Assembly (NCBI RefSeq): GCF_013009075.1
Contig: NZ_CP053108.1
Location: 1,054,001-1,118,000 of the forward strand
DNA: 64,000 nt
Reading direction: 5' to 3'
From: Halomonas sp. TA22
GTDB taxonomy: Bacteria; Pseudomonadota; Gammaproteobacteria; Pseudomonadales; Halomonadaceae
Numbering within the stretch: the stretch's first letter is position 1; the number at the start of each line of letters is the position of its first letter. The notes under the pieces are model-generated. The model did not search any database, was not told the origin of the DNA, and was given only the letters and a program-made list of their open reading frames with translations. Positions 47,610-56,872 of the stretch are shown one piece after another. Made by a program: the position numbers and the translations under genes.

Positions 47610-48086
47610 CTAGGCTGCGGGCGTCGCAAGCGTCTCGACCCAGATGGGGCGATAACGCGCATCGTGTCGGTGGCGAACCAAGCGCGCAACGCCCACCCCT
47701 GCAGCCAGCCCTGCAATGAAGGCCAGCGGCACCAGGCCATGCCCGACCGACAGCAGCCGCTCGGCCAGGAGACCGGCAAGCAACGAGCCGCCCAAGGGAA
47801 TCCCGTAGACGCCAAGCGCTCCCTTGAGCAGCGTCGGCGATGGCAGGCCGATGATGATGCGCTCCCCTGCCTGCAGCCGGTGGGTACTGTCGATGGCCAT
47901 CCTCCGAGCGCGCTTGCCGCTCCGGCGGGCCAACAAGGCATTGCCGCACCCCTGGCTGGCACTGCAGCCATGACAACGCTGCATGGGGTCGACTGACACC
48001 CAGGCTCCCCCCTCAAAGGGATCGATCACCATTGCCTTGGCCGTCAACAACCCCGCTTGCAACACGGTGCATGCACTTCCGGTCAT
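47610..48086 (-). CDS. rseC: SoxR-reducing / sigma-E regulatory protein RseC (MucC)
   Basis: 158 residues from the ATG at 48086, which overlaps the rseB stop (TGATG). An N-terminal soluble part carries a cysteine cluster (QRCHGCSASQGCGN), then two hydrophobic helices (YGIPLGGSLLAGLLAERLL and VPLAFIAGLAAGVGVARLV). RseC proteins are inner-membrane, possibly redox-sensing partners of RseB and of the Rsx complex. Here it is the fourth gene of the rpoE locus. Confidence 0.88.
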   Translation of the reverse strand: MTGSACTVLQAGLLTAKAMVIDPFEGGAWVSVDPMQRCHGCSASQGCGNALLARRSGKRARRMAIDSTHRLQAGERIIIGLPSPTLLKGALGVYGIPLGGSLLAGLLAERLLSVGHGLVPLAFIAGLAAGVGVARLVRHRHDARYRPIWVETLATPAA

Positions 48087-49126
48087 CAGCCTGAGGCGCC
48101 CTGGGCGGCCTCGTTCGGGCCCTCTTGGGGTAACCATACGATCTGCTCGACGATACGCAGCAATACCTGGGGCGGCAATTCACCCATCGCCACCAGTTGC
48201 ATCGGTTGGCCACCAAGTTCGAGGTGACGTACCGCGGCATAGGAAATACCCAGACGATGCATGCCCGGCGCCAGCGCCGGCCCATCACCATCCAGTGGCT
48301 CGACAAAGACGCTCAGGGTCGACAACCCATCACTGAACAGCCGGTGTCCCACGGCGTCGTCATGGACGGAGCTGCGTGTCGCCACCGGCTGGGGAACATA
48401 CCCCGGCGGCAACCACCCCGCCCTCCAGGGGTCCGGGGGCGGTTCACGAAGTTCGTCGAGCTGCACTTGGCCATCGTAGAGACGTGGCCGCTGCAGTTCG
48501 GTGACCTGGAAGGTTTCGAGCTCGCGACCGCTGCTATCGAGCAGCACCTGTTTCAACGGCAGCGCCGTGGCATGATCCAGCCACAATCGATGGCCATAGC
48601 GCATAGCATCAAGGGGCTCGATATCCAGGCGCACGGCATTGCGCCCGGCGACACGCTCCTCACCATCGATGCGCAGGCGGTAGAACTCCTCCAGATGGCT
48701 CATGATGGCGGTTGGCGAGGCGGGAGTGTCGCTCTGTACGTTGGCCCAACCGCCGCGGCCTATCCGGCCCCGACGCTCCAGAATCAAGGCGGGGCCATCG
48801 AGAAAACGTGCGACCTCGCGCTCGATGCCGTCTTGAACATCGTGGGAGAGCGCCAACGTTCTGACGCCATCGTTACTGATACGTACGGCGCGGGCCTGGA
48901 AAATGAAGCAGTGATTGGCCCACATGCTGCGCTCGAACCATTGCGAGGCGCCCTGTGGCGCCTCGCGATCCTTGAGCACACGGCAGTCGAAGCCCTCCTC
49001 GTCGTTCCAGGCCGATGCCAAGGGAACTTGCTGATCAGCGGCCTGCGTCAGGGGAGCCAATAGCCCGAACAACAGAGCCGAGAGCGTCCAGCCCGCCAGA
49101 GATCGGCACTTCCCGCTAGCTGACAT
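48086..49126 (-). CDS. rseB: Sigma-E factor regulatory protein RseB (MucB)
   Basis: 346 residues from the ATG at 49126, with GGGAG upstream. A signal peptide (cleavage after LTQAAD) leads into the LolA-like MucB/RseB N-terminal domain and a C-terminal domain with WRAGWLPPGYVP, a family hallmark. In the periplasm it binds RseA and shields it from DegS until lipoproteins or LPS signals release it. It lies 13 bp after rseA. Confidence 0.92.
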   Translation of the reverse strand: MSASGKCRSLAGWTLSALLFGLLAPLTQAADQQVPLASAWNDEEGFDCRVLKDREAPQGASQWFERSMWANHCFIFQARAVRISNDGVRTLALSHDVQDGIEREVARFLDGPALILERRGRIGRGGWANVQSDTPASPTAIMSHLEEFYRLRIDGEERVAGRNAVRLDIEPLDAMRYGHRLWLDHATALPLKQVLLDSSGRELETFQVTELQRPRLYDGQVQLDELREPPPDPWRAGWLPPGYVPQPVATRSSVHDDAVGHRLFSDGLSTLSVFVEPLDGDGPALAPGMHRLGISYAAVRHLELGGQPMQLVAMGELPPQVLLRIVEQIVWLPQEGPNEAAQGASG

Positions 49127-49139
49127 TACCCGCTCTCCC

Positions 49140-49841
49140 TCAACGCTGGCCCAGTGTCTCGTGCCCCGAAGCGCGTAGCAACGGCATCCAGCCATCACCG
49201 CTGCGGTAGGCCGAGCCTTCCGCATGACGATCTAGGTAGGACTGCAGCAGGCGCGCCTGCTCGAGATCGCCACGTTGCGACTGGCGGGTGTTTGGCGCCA
49301 TGAACATCGGCATGTCCGAGGTGGCGCCCACCGCCCCTACCGGCATCATGCCGGTATTGCCGCCAGGCGACTGCTGGAACATGGGAAGATCGACGAGAGA
49401 GGGGCGCGACACGGGGCTCGAAGAGGCGGAAGCCACATCGCCTCCCGTTGACGCAGCCGAGCCGCTGCCTGCCATCGCCGGCCCATCGGCACCCGGCGTC
49501 CCCGCGACGTTGTAGACCTGCACCCCGGTGATCACCATCAATGAGACGGCAGCGGCGATCGCGGCACTGCTGGCGAAGGAGAAGCTGCGGCGTTTGCCCG
49601 ACGCCTCCTCGACCAGGGGCAACGGCTCGCTCTCGATTCGGGCCATGATCCCGGCCGAGAGATCCATGCTGACATCGACCTCGCGGTCCCGCTGCATCAG
49701 GCTGCGAGCCAGATGGTAGCGACGCCAGGTATCGGCAGCATCGGGAGAGGCCTCGAGTATCTTGAGCACTCGACGCAGCTCCAGCTCATTCGCTTCGTTA
49801 TCCATCAAGGCGGATAACGATTCCCGTTCATTGTGACTCAT
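49140..49841 (-). CDS. rseA: Anti-sigma-E factor RseA (MucA)
   Basis: 233 residues from the ATG at 49841 (GAGGA 7 nt upstream; a longer frame to 49937 has no support). The N-terminal anti-sigma domain (NERESLSALMDNEANELELR) is cytoplasmic, a membrane helix lies at about 90-112 (SSAAIAAAVSLMVITGVQVY), and the periplasmic part is low in complexity (G/S/A/M-rich) before a C-terminal RseB-binding region. It holds sigma-E at the membrane. Confidence 0.92.
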   Translation of the reverse strand: MSHNERESLSALMDNEANELELRRVLKILEASPDAADTWRRYHLARSLMQRDREVDVSMDLSAGIMARIESEPLPLVEEASGKRRSFSFASSAAIAAAVSLMVITGVQVYNVAGTPGADGPAMAGSGSAASTGGDVASASSSPVSRPSLVDLPMFQQSPGGNTGMMPVGAVGATSDMPMFMAPNTRQSQRGDLEQARLLQSYLDRHAEGSAYRSGDGWMPLLRASGHETLGQR

Positions 49842-50049
49842 TCCTAGATCCTCACACTCGACAGGGCCTGACGCCCCCATGTCAGTGGATAAATGGCGAG
49901 TCTCGACTCGCCGGAATTCCCGCTCATCCTTGCGCACGATTCGCCATTCCTACCGCGAATCGCTCAATTGCCATGTGCGCACCCATCTTCATCGCAATCC
50001 CCACATCTGACGCCGACATTCGCCAACAGTTCAGCGCAGTGCAAAAAAC

Positions 50050-50655
50050 TCATTCAACGATCATGTCCTGGGTCCGCGCGGTGGAGATCAGTGGCTGAAT
50101 ATGTTTGTCCACCGCCTCGCGGGCACGAAAGATACGCGAACGCACCGTTCCCACCGGGCAATTCATCACGCTTGCGATGTCCTCGTAGGAGAGCCCGTCC
50201 AGCTCGCGCAGGGTGATGGCGGTGCGCAGATCCTCCGGCAGGCTTTCGATGGCCTCGAATACGGCCGCTTCGAGCTGATCGCGGGCAATCGACGCTTCCG
50301 GGGTTTCGATATCGGCAAGCCGACCGCTCTGGTCAAGGATCTCGGCATCGACGATATCCATGTCGCTGCCCGGGGGGCGACGCCCACGTGACACCAGATG
50401 GTTCTTGGCCGTGTTGATGGCGATCCGGTACATCCAAGTATAGAACGCGCTTTCTGAGCGAAACTTGCCAAGCGCCCGGTAGGCCTTGATAAAGGCTTCC
50501 TGTGCAACGTCATGCACCTCGGCGTGATCGTGGATGTAACGCCCGATCAGGCCGATGATCTTGTGTTGATACTTCCTGACCAGCAGATCGAAAGCGCGAT
50601 TGTCGCCCTTCTGCGCCCGCTCGACGAGTTGTTGATCGGTCTCCCTGACTGCCAT
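50050..50655 (-). CDS. rpoE: RNA polymerase sigma-E factor (AlgU/RpoE)
   Basis: 201 residues, ECF group 2. Region 2 (QKIGLIGRYIHDHAEVHDVA-like core, with AFIKAYRALGKFRSESAFYT) and region 4 (SYEDIASVMNCPVGTVRSRI) are typical of envelope-stress sigma factors. It directs the periplasmic stress regulon and is held by RseA. It heads the locus, 208 bp before rseA; that gap (49842-50049) has no evident gene. Confidence 0.95.
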   Translation of the reverse strand: MAVRETDQQLVERAQKGDNRAFDLLVRKYQHKIIGLIGRYIHDHAEVHDVAQEAFIKAYRALGKFRSESAFYTWMYRIAINTAKNHLVSRGRRPPGSDMDIVDAEILDQSGRLADIETPEASIARDQLEAAVFEAIESLPEDLRTAITLRELDGLSYEDIASVMNCPVGTVRSRIFRAREAVDKHIQPLISTARTQDMIVE

Positions 50656-50956
50656 TCATCCCCTCCCCAGTCGGGAAGTCGAGGCATTCGACTCGGCGGG
50701 GAGCATCGTTGCGATCAGCGTGTAATGTAAGAAGGCATTCATATCGTCAACCTGGGCCCTGTCGGGTAGTCGGTGATGGTCATGCATAAGTGTTCCTGTT
50801 TCTTGGCATTCCATCAAGCAGGGTCTGTCGACCGTCAATGCCTCGCTGTGACTTGTTCGATCCTGGCAAGTTCCACCTCGGCGTTGATTTTGGGTAGTGC
50901 CGCGGGCGATAGTAGGCTTCTCTTTTTCTCGCGCGGTTCACGTAACAGGTAGCGGC
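50656..50956. promoter_or_regulatory. Divergent rpoE / aroF upstream region
   Basis: 301 bp without a supportable gene; both neighbours read outward from it, so it must hold promoters for each. A GGAAC element on the minus strand (50792-50796) could be the -35 of a sigma-E autoregulatory promoter, but no convincing -10 lies at the right distance. Confidence 0.35.
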
Positions 50957-52036
50957 ATGCCCCAACAACAGGTCAATAACCTCAACGTTCTCGCTCAGGA
51001 CGTTCTCATTACTCCCGAGGCTCTCAAGCAGGAGATTCCCCTGACCGAGCTGGCCGAACGCACGGTCGTCGAAGGGCGCAACACGGTACAGCGGATTCTC
51101 GACGGCAGCGATCCACGTCTGCTGGTCGTGGTCGGCCCCTGCTCCATCCACGATGTCGACGCGGCATTGGACTACGCCCGGCGACTGCGTAAGCTCGCCG
51201 ACGAGGTCAAGGAGAGCCTGTATATCGTGATGCGCGTCTATTTCGAAAAGCCGCGTACCACTGTGGGCTGGAAAGGCCTGATCAACGATCCCCACATCAA
51301 CGACTCCTTCGAGATCGAGGAGGGGCTGCATATCGCCCGCAAGCTCTTGGTGGAGCTTGCCGAGATGGGATTGCCGCTGGCCACCGAGGCGCTCGACCCG
51401 ATATCGCCCCAGTATCTACAGGACTGCATCAGCTGGTCGGCCATCGGCGCCCGCACCACCGAATCCCAGACACACCGCGAGATGGCCTCGGGCCTCTCCT
51501 GCCCGGTGGGATTCAAGAACGGCACCGATGGCAGCCTCGACGTCGCCGTCAATGCCTTGCAGTCGGTCTCGCATCCGCACAACTTCCTGGGTATCGACCA
51601 GGCCGGCCAGGTGGCAATCATCCGCACGCGTGGCAATGCCTACGGTCATGTGGTGCTGCGCGGCGGCAACGGCAAGCCCAACTACGACAGCGTCAGCGTG
51701 GCGCTGGCCGAGCAGGAGCTCGAGAAGGCCGGCATCAAGCCCAACATCATGGTCGACTGCTCGCACGCCAACTCCAACAAGGACCCGGCCTTGCAGCCGC
51801 TGGTCATGCAGAACGTCACCAACCAGATCCTTGAGGGCAATCGTTCGATCATCGGCCTGATGGTGGAGTCGCATATCGGCTGGGGCAGTCAAAAAATCCC
51901 CGAGGATCGCAGCCAGCTGCAATATGGCGTGTCGATCACCGATGCCTGTATCGATTGGGAGACGACGGTCGAGGTATTCCAGCAAATGGATCAGAAACTG
52001 CGTCCGGTATTGAAGGCGCGCCTCCAGGCTGCCTGA
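50957..52036 (+). CDS. aroF: 3-deoxy-7-phosphoheptulonate synthase, class I
   Basis: 359 residues from the ATG at 50957. It joins PEP and erythrose 4-phosphate in the first shikimate step. Key segments are LLVVVGPCSIHD, VMRVYFEKPRTTVGWKGL and GARTTESQTHREMASGLS. The N-terminal arm (LITPEALKQEIPL) and GLPLATEALDPISPQYL resemble E. coli AroF, the tyrosine-inhibited isozyme, more than AroG; the effector is inferred from that resemblance. It converges on dinG with a hairpin between them. Confidence 0.9.
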   Translation: MPQQQVNNLNVLAQDVLITPEALKQEIPLTELAERTVVEGRNTVQRILDGSDPRLLVVVGPCSIHDVDAALDYARRLRKLADEVKESLYIVMRVYFEKPRTTVGWKGLINDPHINDSFEIEEGLHIARKLLVELAEMGLPLATEALDPISPQYLQDCISWSAIGARTTESQTHREMASGLSCPVGFKNGTDGSLDVAVNALQSVSHPHNFLGIDQAGQVAIIRTRGNAYGHVVLRGGNGKPNYDSVSVALAEQELEKAGIKPNIMVDCSHANSNKDPALQPLVMQNVTNQILEGNRSIIGLMVESHIGWGSQKIPEDRSQLQYGVSITDACIDWETTVEVFQQMDQKLRPVLKARLQAA

Positions 52037-52059
52037 ACATCGTGCTCGCTAGACCAGGC

Positions 52060-52081
52060 GCCCGCCATTCGGCGGGCGCAA
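52060..52081. terminator. Bidirectional hairpin terminator between aroF and dinG
   Basis: GCGCCCGCC (52060-52068) and GGCGGGCGC (52073-52081) form a perfect 9-bp stem with a 4-nt loop in the 65-bp gap between convergent stops. The plus side is followed by AATCGTTTC, only a partial T-tract. Confidence 0.65.
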
Positions 52082-52101
52082 TCGTTTCAATGTATTGCGC
52101 T

Positions 52102-54243
52102 TCAGCTCACCACGGCTTGACCGTCGATCTCGCGCCGAAACGGGGGTAGCGAATCGAGCAGCGCCTGCCCATAGCGACGCGTCAGCACGCGACGGTCGAG
52201 CAGCGTGATGCGCCCGCTGTCCTGCTCCTTGCGAATCAGCCGGCCACAGGCCTGAACCAGCTTGATCGAGGCGTCCGGTACCGCGATGCGCATGAAGGGG
52301 TTGCCTCCACGACTCTCGATCCACTCGGCGAGCGTGGCCCCGACCGGATCGTCCGGCACCGCAAAGGGCAGCCGCGTGATCACCACATGGGTGAGATAAT
52401 CACCTGGCAGGTCGATCCCCTCGGCGAAACTCGCAAGACCGAAGATGATGCTGCCCTGCCCCGCATCGACTCGCGCCCGATGGCGCTCGATCAGTTCACG
52501 CTTGGGCAGCCTATCCTGGGCCAGCACCCGCTCACGGCACGCCTGGGAGAGCGCCTTCTCCACCGCACGCAGCTGAGCGCGGGACGAGAACAACATCAAC
52601 ACCGCCTCGCGCGCTCCAAGCCCCTCGACGAACGAGACGATGGCCTGCTCATGCGCCTCGCGGTCGCCGGGATCGACCGCCTCACGTGGCACATTCAATA
52701 TCGCGCGGGAGTAGTCGAAGGGGCTTGGCAGGCGCTGATAGCGGTAACGATTGGCAAGCCCGGCTCGCTCCTGCAGACGCTCGAAACGCCCCAGCGCAGT
52801 GAGGGTCGCCGACGTCACCACGGCCCCGTAGCAGCTACCCCATAGCGTCTTGGCCAGGGTGTGAGCCGCCGAAACGGGACTCGCCGAGAAGGAGAGTTCC
52901 GGCTCCCCCGCCACCGTTTCGAAGGTCAGCCAACGCGCCTGGGGCGGTTCGGCGGGATCGTCCTGCTGGCTCATGGCAAGCCACAGGGCGTGCGCTTCCA
53001 GCGCCCTACCATGGAGCAGCGAAATCAGCGGCAGCCAGGGCTCGGCCTGCTCGCGGGGAAGCCCAGTATGCTTGTCTGGATCGAGGCTCTCGCGCAGGAT
53101 ATCGGCAATGGTCTCCAAGTTGCGCGACAGCTCTGCGAAGATCACCACCAATGCGCTGGCGTGCTCGCGCAGTGCCAAGGGCGCGCGCCCCATCTCGAAG
53201 CGGTGATGGACGCTCTCCTCCCCTGCGCCATTGGGTAGCCCGGCCAACTGGTGACCCAGCGAGAAGACCTCGCCCAGACGCGGCTCGAGCGCTGCGATCG
53301 CCTCGGGAAATGCGGCCAGCAGCCGCGCCACGGTCGGCTGCACGGCAAGGGCCGCGTTGAGCTCGGTCAGCGACTTCTTGAGGTTGCGCAACCAGCGCAG
53401 CGCGCCATTGACGGCGAAACGGTGAGTGAAGTGCTCGATCGCCTTGTCGGGCAGGTGGTGCCCCTCATCGAAGACATAGATGCACTCCGAGGGTTTCGGC
53501 AACACCACACCGCCCCCAAGCGACAGATCGGCCAGCACCAGGTCGTGATTGGCAACGACGATATCGGCCGTGTCGAGATCTCGTCGGGCCCGAAAAAATG
53601 CACAGGCACCGAAATGGCCGCAGCGTCGGTTGGTGCATTGGCGATGATCGGTGGTCAGGCGCCGCCACTGCGTATCCTCAATGGTCAGTGGCCAGCTGTC
53701 GCGGTCCCCCTCCCAGCGCCCGTTGCCATAGGCATCAGCGAGCTCCTTGACCAAGGCGTGGAAGTCGTCGCCATCACGCGAAGCAAGCGCCTGCTCGAAT
53801 AGCGAAAGCGTCGGGTTCTCCTCAACGCCATCGAGCAGTTGATCGAGCTTGGCCACGCACAGGTAACGGCCACGCCCCTTGGCCAGGGCGTAACTGAACG
53901 CAATACCGCTGTGCTTATGCAGCGCGGGCAGATCCTGATGCAGCACCTGCTCCTGCAACGCCACCGTGGCAGTGGCGATCACCAGCCGCTTGCCCTTGGC
54001 CTTGGCCACCGGCAGGGCCGCGAGCAGGTAGGCCAGCGTCTTGCCGGTACCAGTACCCGCTTCGAGCACGCAGACATGCTCATCCGAGGTACGCCGGCCG
54101 CTGTCGTCGGCCTTGATCCCCGCCAGGGTGCGGGCAATTTCGGCGATCATCAGGCGCTGGCCGTAACGTGGAGTCAACGCCAGGCCATCGAGAACGCGCC
54201 GATAGGCCTCCTGGATCTCACCCTTGAGCGCTTCGTCGAGCAT
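52102..54243 (-). CDS. dinG: ATP-dependent DNA helicase DinG
   Basis: 713 residues, XPD-like superfamily 2 helicase with Walker A EAGTGTGKT (61-69), four iron-sulfur cysteines C129, C203, C208 and C214, and a DEGH Walker B box (259-262). It unwinds 5'-3', including R-loops and G-quadruplexes, and aids replication through transcribed genes. Length and cysteine positions match E. coli DinG closely. It lies 27 bp after rhlB on the same strand. Confidence 0.95.
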   Translation of the reverse strand: MLDEALKGEIQEAYRRVLDGLALTPRYGQRLMIAEIARTLAGIKADDSGRRTSDEHVCVLEAGTGTGKTLAYLLAALPVAKAKGKRLVIATATVALQEQVLHQDLPALHKHSGIAFSYALAKGRGRYLCVAKLDQLLDGVEENPTLSLFEQALASRDGDDFHALVKELADAYGNGRWEGDRDSWPLTIEDTQWRRLTTDHRQCTNRRCGHFGACAFFRARRDLDTADIVVANHDLVLADLSLGGGVVLPKPSECIYVFDEGHHLPDKAIEHFTHRFAVNGALRWLRNLKKSLTELNAALAVQPTVARLLAAFPEAIAALEPRLGEVFSLGHQLAGLPNGAGEESVHHRFEMGRAPLALREHASALVVIFAELSRNLETIADILRESLDPDKHTGLPREQAEPWLPLISLLHGRALEAHALWLAMSQQDDPAEPPQARWLTFETVAGEPELSFSASPVSAAHTLAKTLWGSCYGAVVTSATLTALGRFERLQERAGLANRYRYQRLPSPFDYSRAILNVPREAVDPGDREAHEQAIVSFVEGLGAREAVLMLFSSRAQLRAVEKALSQACRERVLAQDRLPKRELIERHRARVDAGQGSIIFGLASFAEGIDLPGDYLTHVVITRLPFAVPDDPVGATLAEWIESRGGNPFMRIAVPDASIKLVQACGRLIRKEQDSGRITLLDRRVLTRRYGQALLDSLPPFRREIDGQAVVS

Positions 54244-54270
54244 CGCGCCTGTTCCTTGCGGCCTGGCCGC

Positions 54271-55545
54271 TTACAGCAAGCCTTCGGGCGGATGTTCGCA
54301 GGGCAGCTTGTCGTTGATGTAGCGCTCGATCTCGGGCAACGAGAAGGCATCCTCCTCCCCGACGAAGCTGATCGACACGCCCTTGGCGCCGGCACGACCG
54401 GTACGTCCGATGCGGTGCACGTAGTCCTCGGGATCTTCCGGCAGGGTGTAGTTGATCACATGGCTGACATCGTCGATATGAATGCCACGGCCCGCCACGT
54501 CGGTTGCGACCAGCACCTGGACCTCGCCTTCGCGGAAGCGCTCCAGGGTCTTGATGCGCTGCGCCTGTGGCACATCGCCGGAGAGCATCGCCACGTTGAT
54601 ATCCGCCTTCTTGAGCAGATCGTCCAGCTTGCGCACCAGGTCGCGACGGTTACCGAACACCATGACCCGGTCGAAACTCTCCTGTTTGAGCAGATTGACC
54701 AGCAGGCGCTGCTTGTCATCGTCACTGACCATGTAGACGCGCTGGTCGATATCCGCGGCATTCTCGACCGTGACCGCGATCTCGACGTGGGCCGGCTCGT
54801 GTGTCCACTGGCTGGCAAGCGCCAGAATGTCGTCGGTGAAAGTTGCCGAAAACAGAAACGTCTGACGCTCCTCCTTCTTGGGCGTATGCCGGATGATGCG
54901 CTTGACGTCGGGGATGAAGCCCATCGACAGCATGCGATCGGCCTCGTCGAGCACCAGCACTTCGACCTCGGTCAGGTCCACGTCTCGCTTCTCGTGGAAG
55001 TCCAGCAGACGGCCAGGCGTGGCCACCAGAATATCCAGCGGCTTGCCAAGATTATCGCGCTGCTTCTGGTAATCCATGCCGCCCACGACGCTTGCCACGT
55101 TAAGCGACGTGAACCGCGCCAACGCCTTGGCATCCTTCTCGATCTGCAGCGCCAGCTCGCGGGTCGGCGCGATGATCAGCGCGCGCGGGGCGCCGGGCTT
55201 CTGCCCGTTGGGGGCCTCCTCCTCGAGGAAGTAGGCAAGGATCGACATCAGAAAGGCAGCGGTTTTGCCGGTGCCGGTCTGGGCCTTGCCCACGATGTCA
55301 CCACCCAACAGCGTATGGCGCAGCGCTTCGGCCTGGATCGGCGTGCAGTATTCGAAACCCAGTGCGTGGATGGCACGCATCAGGGGAGTGGGAAGATCGA
55401 AGTCATGGAAACGCCACTTGCCCGCGACGGGCGCTACCTGAAACTGCCGGGGATCCCAGCTGGGCTGCGACTTGCGCGGCTTGCGGCGGCGACGCTTGGG
55501 CTTGCGATTCTGGGCCGGTGCAGGGGCCTTTTCCGTCTCGCTCAT
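54271..55545 (-). CDS. rhlB: DEAD-box RNA helicase RhlB
   Basis: 424 residues. A basic N-terminal extension ([12 protein letters not shown]) precedes the Q motif region ([19 protein letters not shown]), Walker [34 protein letters not shown], and [10 protein letters not shown]. In E. coli RhlB works with RNase E in the degradosome. The C-terminus is short and lacks a long basic tail, so it may be a degradosome-type or a free helicase. Confidence 0.88.
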   Translation of the reverse strand: MSETEKAPAPAQNRKPKRRRRKPRKSQPSWDPRQFQVAPVAGKWRFHDFDLPTPLMRAIHALGFEYCTPIQAEALRHTLLGGDIVGKAQTGTGKTAAFLMSILAYFLEEEAPNGQKPGAPRALIIAPTRELALQIEKDAKALARFTSLNVASVVGGMDYQKQRDNLGKPLDILVATPGRLLDFHEKRDVDLTEVEVLVLDEADRMLSMGFIPDVKRIIRHTPKKEERQTFLFSATFTDDILALASQWTHEPAHVEIAVTVENAADIDQRVYMVSDDDKQRLLVNLLKQESFDRVMVFGNRRDLVRKLDDLLKKADINVAMLSGDVPQAQRIKTLERFREGEVQVLVATDVAGRGIHIDDVSHVINYTLPEDPEDYVHRIGRTGRAGAKGVSISFVGEEDAFSLPEIERYINDKLPCEHPPEGLL

Positions 55546-55751
55546 AGGCTGTGATTCTGTCCATTATCTGTGGATGTGATGCGCGGCTCAGCAAAGTCAG
55601 ACGCTTTCAAAGGTGGCTATTGTACCAGTCATTGACGATCAGGGCGCGTATCGCGGAAGCGACTGCTCTCCGCACTCATGAAGAGCCATGCCGTCGTGGT
55701 GGCGTCCTGATAGAATGGGCCAAACGTCGAAGTCAAAGGAGTCATGCCGAC

Positions 55752-55997
55752 ATGACGCGCAGGAAAAAGACCCGCTCGCTTGCCGACAAGGTGACGATCC
55801 GCACCGGCAAGCGCAAGGATTACAAGAAGTGGCGCCACGACAATCCCGACCAGGTTGCCCCATCGCGCCGCTTCACCCAGAAGAAGGTGCAACAGCGCAA
55901 GTTGCAGGCAATACGCAAGCTGGCTCGTCAGCAGCAGGGGACCACCCTTGACATCAACCCCAAGGACGACTCGTCCACCGATGGCAAGAGCGAATAA
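55752..55997 (+). CDS. Small basic protein, function unknown
   Basis: 81 residues, very rich in Lys and Arg in the first 60 ([20 protein letters not shown] at the start, then [13 protein letters not shown]) with an acidic, Ser/Asp-rich end. AAGGAG lies 10 nt before the ATG. The stop overlaps the xthA start (TAATG), so it is probably co-translated with xthA. Composition suggests nucleic-acid or ribosome binding, but I do not recognise the family. Confidence 0.75.
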   Translation: MTRRKKTRSLADKVTIRTGKRKDYKKWRHDNPDQVAPSRRFTQKKVQQRKLQAIRKLARQQQGTTLDINPKDDSSTDGKSE

Positions 55998-56827
55998 TGC
56001 GACTGGTATCGTTCAATATCAATGGAATCCGCGCTCGCCTGCATCAGCTACAAGCACTTGTGGAGAGCCACCGCCCGGCGCTGATCGGCCTGCAGGAGAC
56101 CAAGGTGCAGGATAGCGAGTTTCCGTTCGATGCAGTGAAGGCGCTGGGTTATCACGTCCACTATCATGGCCAGAAGGGGCACTACGGTGTTGCCCTGCTG
56201 TGCGATGAAGCGCGCTTTCCACAAGGCCCCGAGGCGGTATTCCACGGCATGCCCGACGACGGCGAGGCCTCTCAGCGGCGCATGATTGGTGCCCGCCTGC
56301 GGCTGGTCGATGGCGAACCGCTGACGGTGTGGAACGGTTATTTTCCTCAGGGCGAGAATCTCGCTCACCCCACCAAGTTTCCCGACAAGCAGCGCTTTTA
56401 TGCTCAGCTCGCGCGACTACTCAGCGAGGATCATCAACCCAGCGAGCGTGTAGTGGTGATGGGCGACTTCAATATCTCGCCTGAGGATATCGACATCGGG
56501 ATCGGTGAAGCGAACCGCAAACGCTGGCTGCGCGAGGGCAAGACGAGCTTCCAGCCCATCGAGCGCGAGTGGCTCGTCGGCATCAAGTCCTGGGGACTCA
56601 AGGACAGCTATCGCCTGCGCTATCCCGAGGTCGACGACCGCTTCAGCTGGTTCGACTACCGCTCGCGCGCCTTCGAACGCGATCCTAAGCGGGGGTTGCG
56701 CATCGACCACATCCTGGTATCAGCCCCTCTGATCGACAGCGTCGTCGACGCTGGCATCGACTATGAGCTACGCGCCATGGAGAGGCCATCCGATCATGCG
56801 CCGGTATGGACCGAGCTCTCGTTGTAG
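55997..56827 (+). CDS. xthA: Exodeoxyribonuclease III-type AP endonuclease
   Basis: 276 residues of the exonuclease III / endonuclease-phosphatase fold: [15 protein letters not shown], catalytic E in [24 protein letters not shown], then RIDHILVS and the closing [10 protein letters not shown]. It cuts DNA at abasic sites and removes 3' blocks in base-excision repair. Its ATG overlaps the preceding small gene's stop by one base. Confidence 0.93.
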   Translation: MRLVSFNINGIRARLHQLQALVESHRPALIGLQETKVQDSEFPFDAVKALGYHVHYHGQKGHYGVALLCDEARFPQGPEAVFHGMPDDGEASQRRMIGARLRLVDGEPLTVWNGYFPQGENLAHPTKFPDKQRFYAQLARLLSEDHQPSERVVVMGDFNISPEDIDIGIGEANRKRWLREGKTSFQPIEREWLVGIKSWGLKDSYRLRYPEVDDRFSWFDYRSRAFERDPKRGLRIDHILVSAPLIDSVVDAGIDYELRAMERPSDHAPVWTELSL

Positions 56828-56872
56828 GATATCTCGACGCCTCTCTTGAAGACGCGCTTGCCAGGGCTAGCG

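Noticed and set aside
50792-50796. GGAAC on the minus strand as -35 of a sigma-E promoter for rpoE
   Set aside because: No TCTGA/TCAAA-type -10 is found 15-17 bp further on; the closest sequence, GACTA, is poor.
53839-55554. Open frame of 571 codons on the plus strand across dinG and rhlB
   Set aside because: Runs antisense through two well-supported helicase genes and has no recognisable domain.
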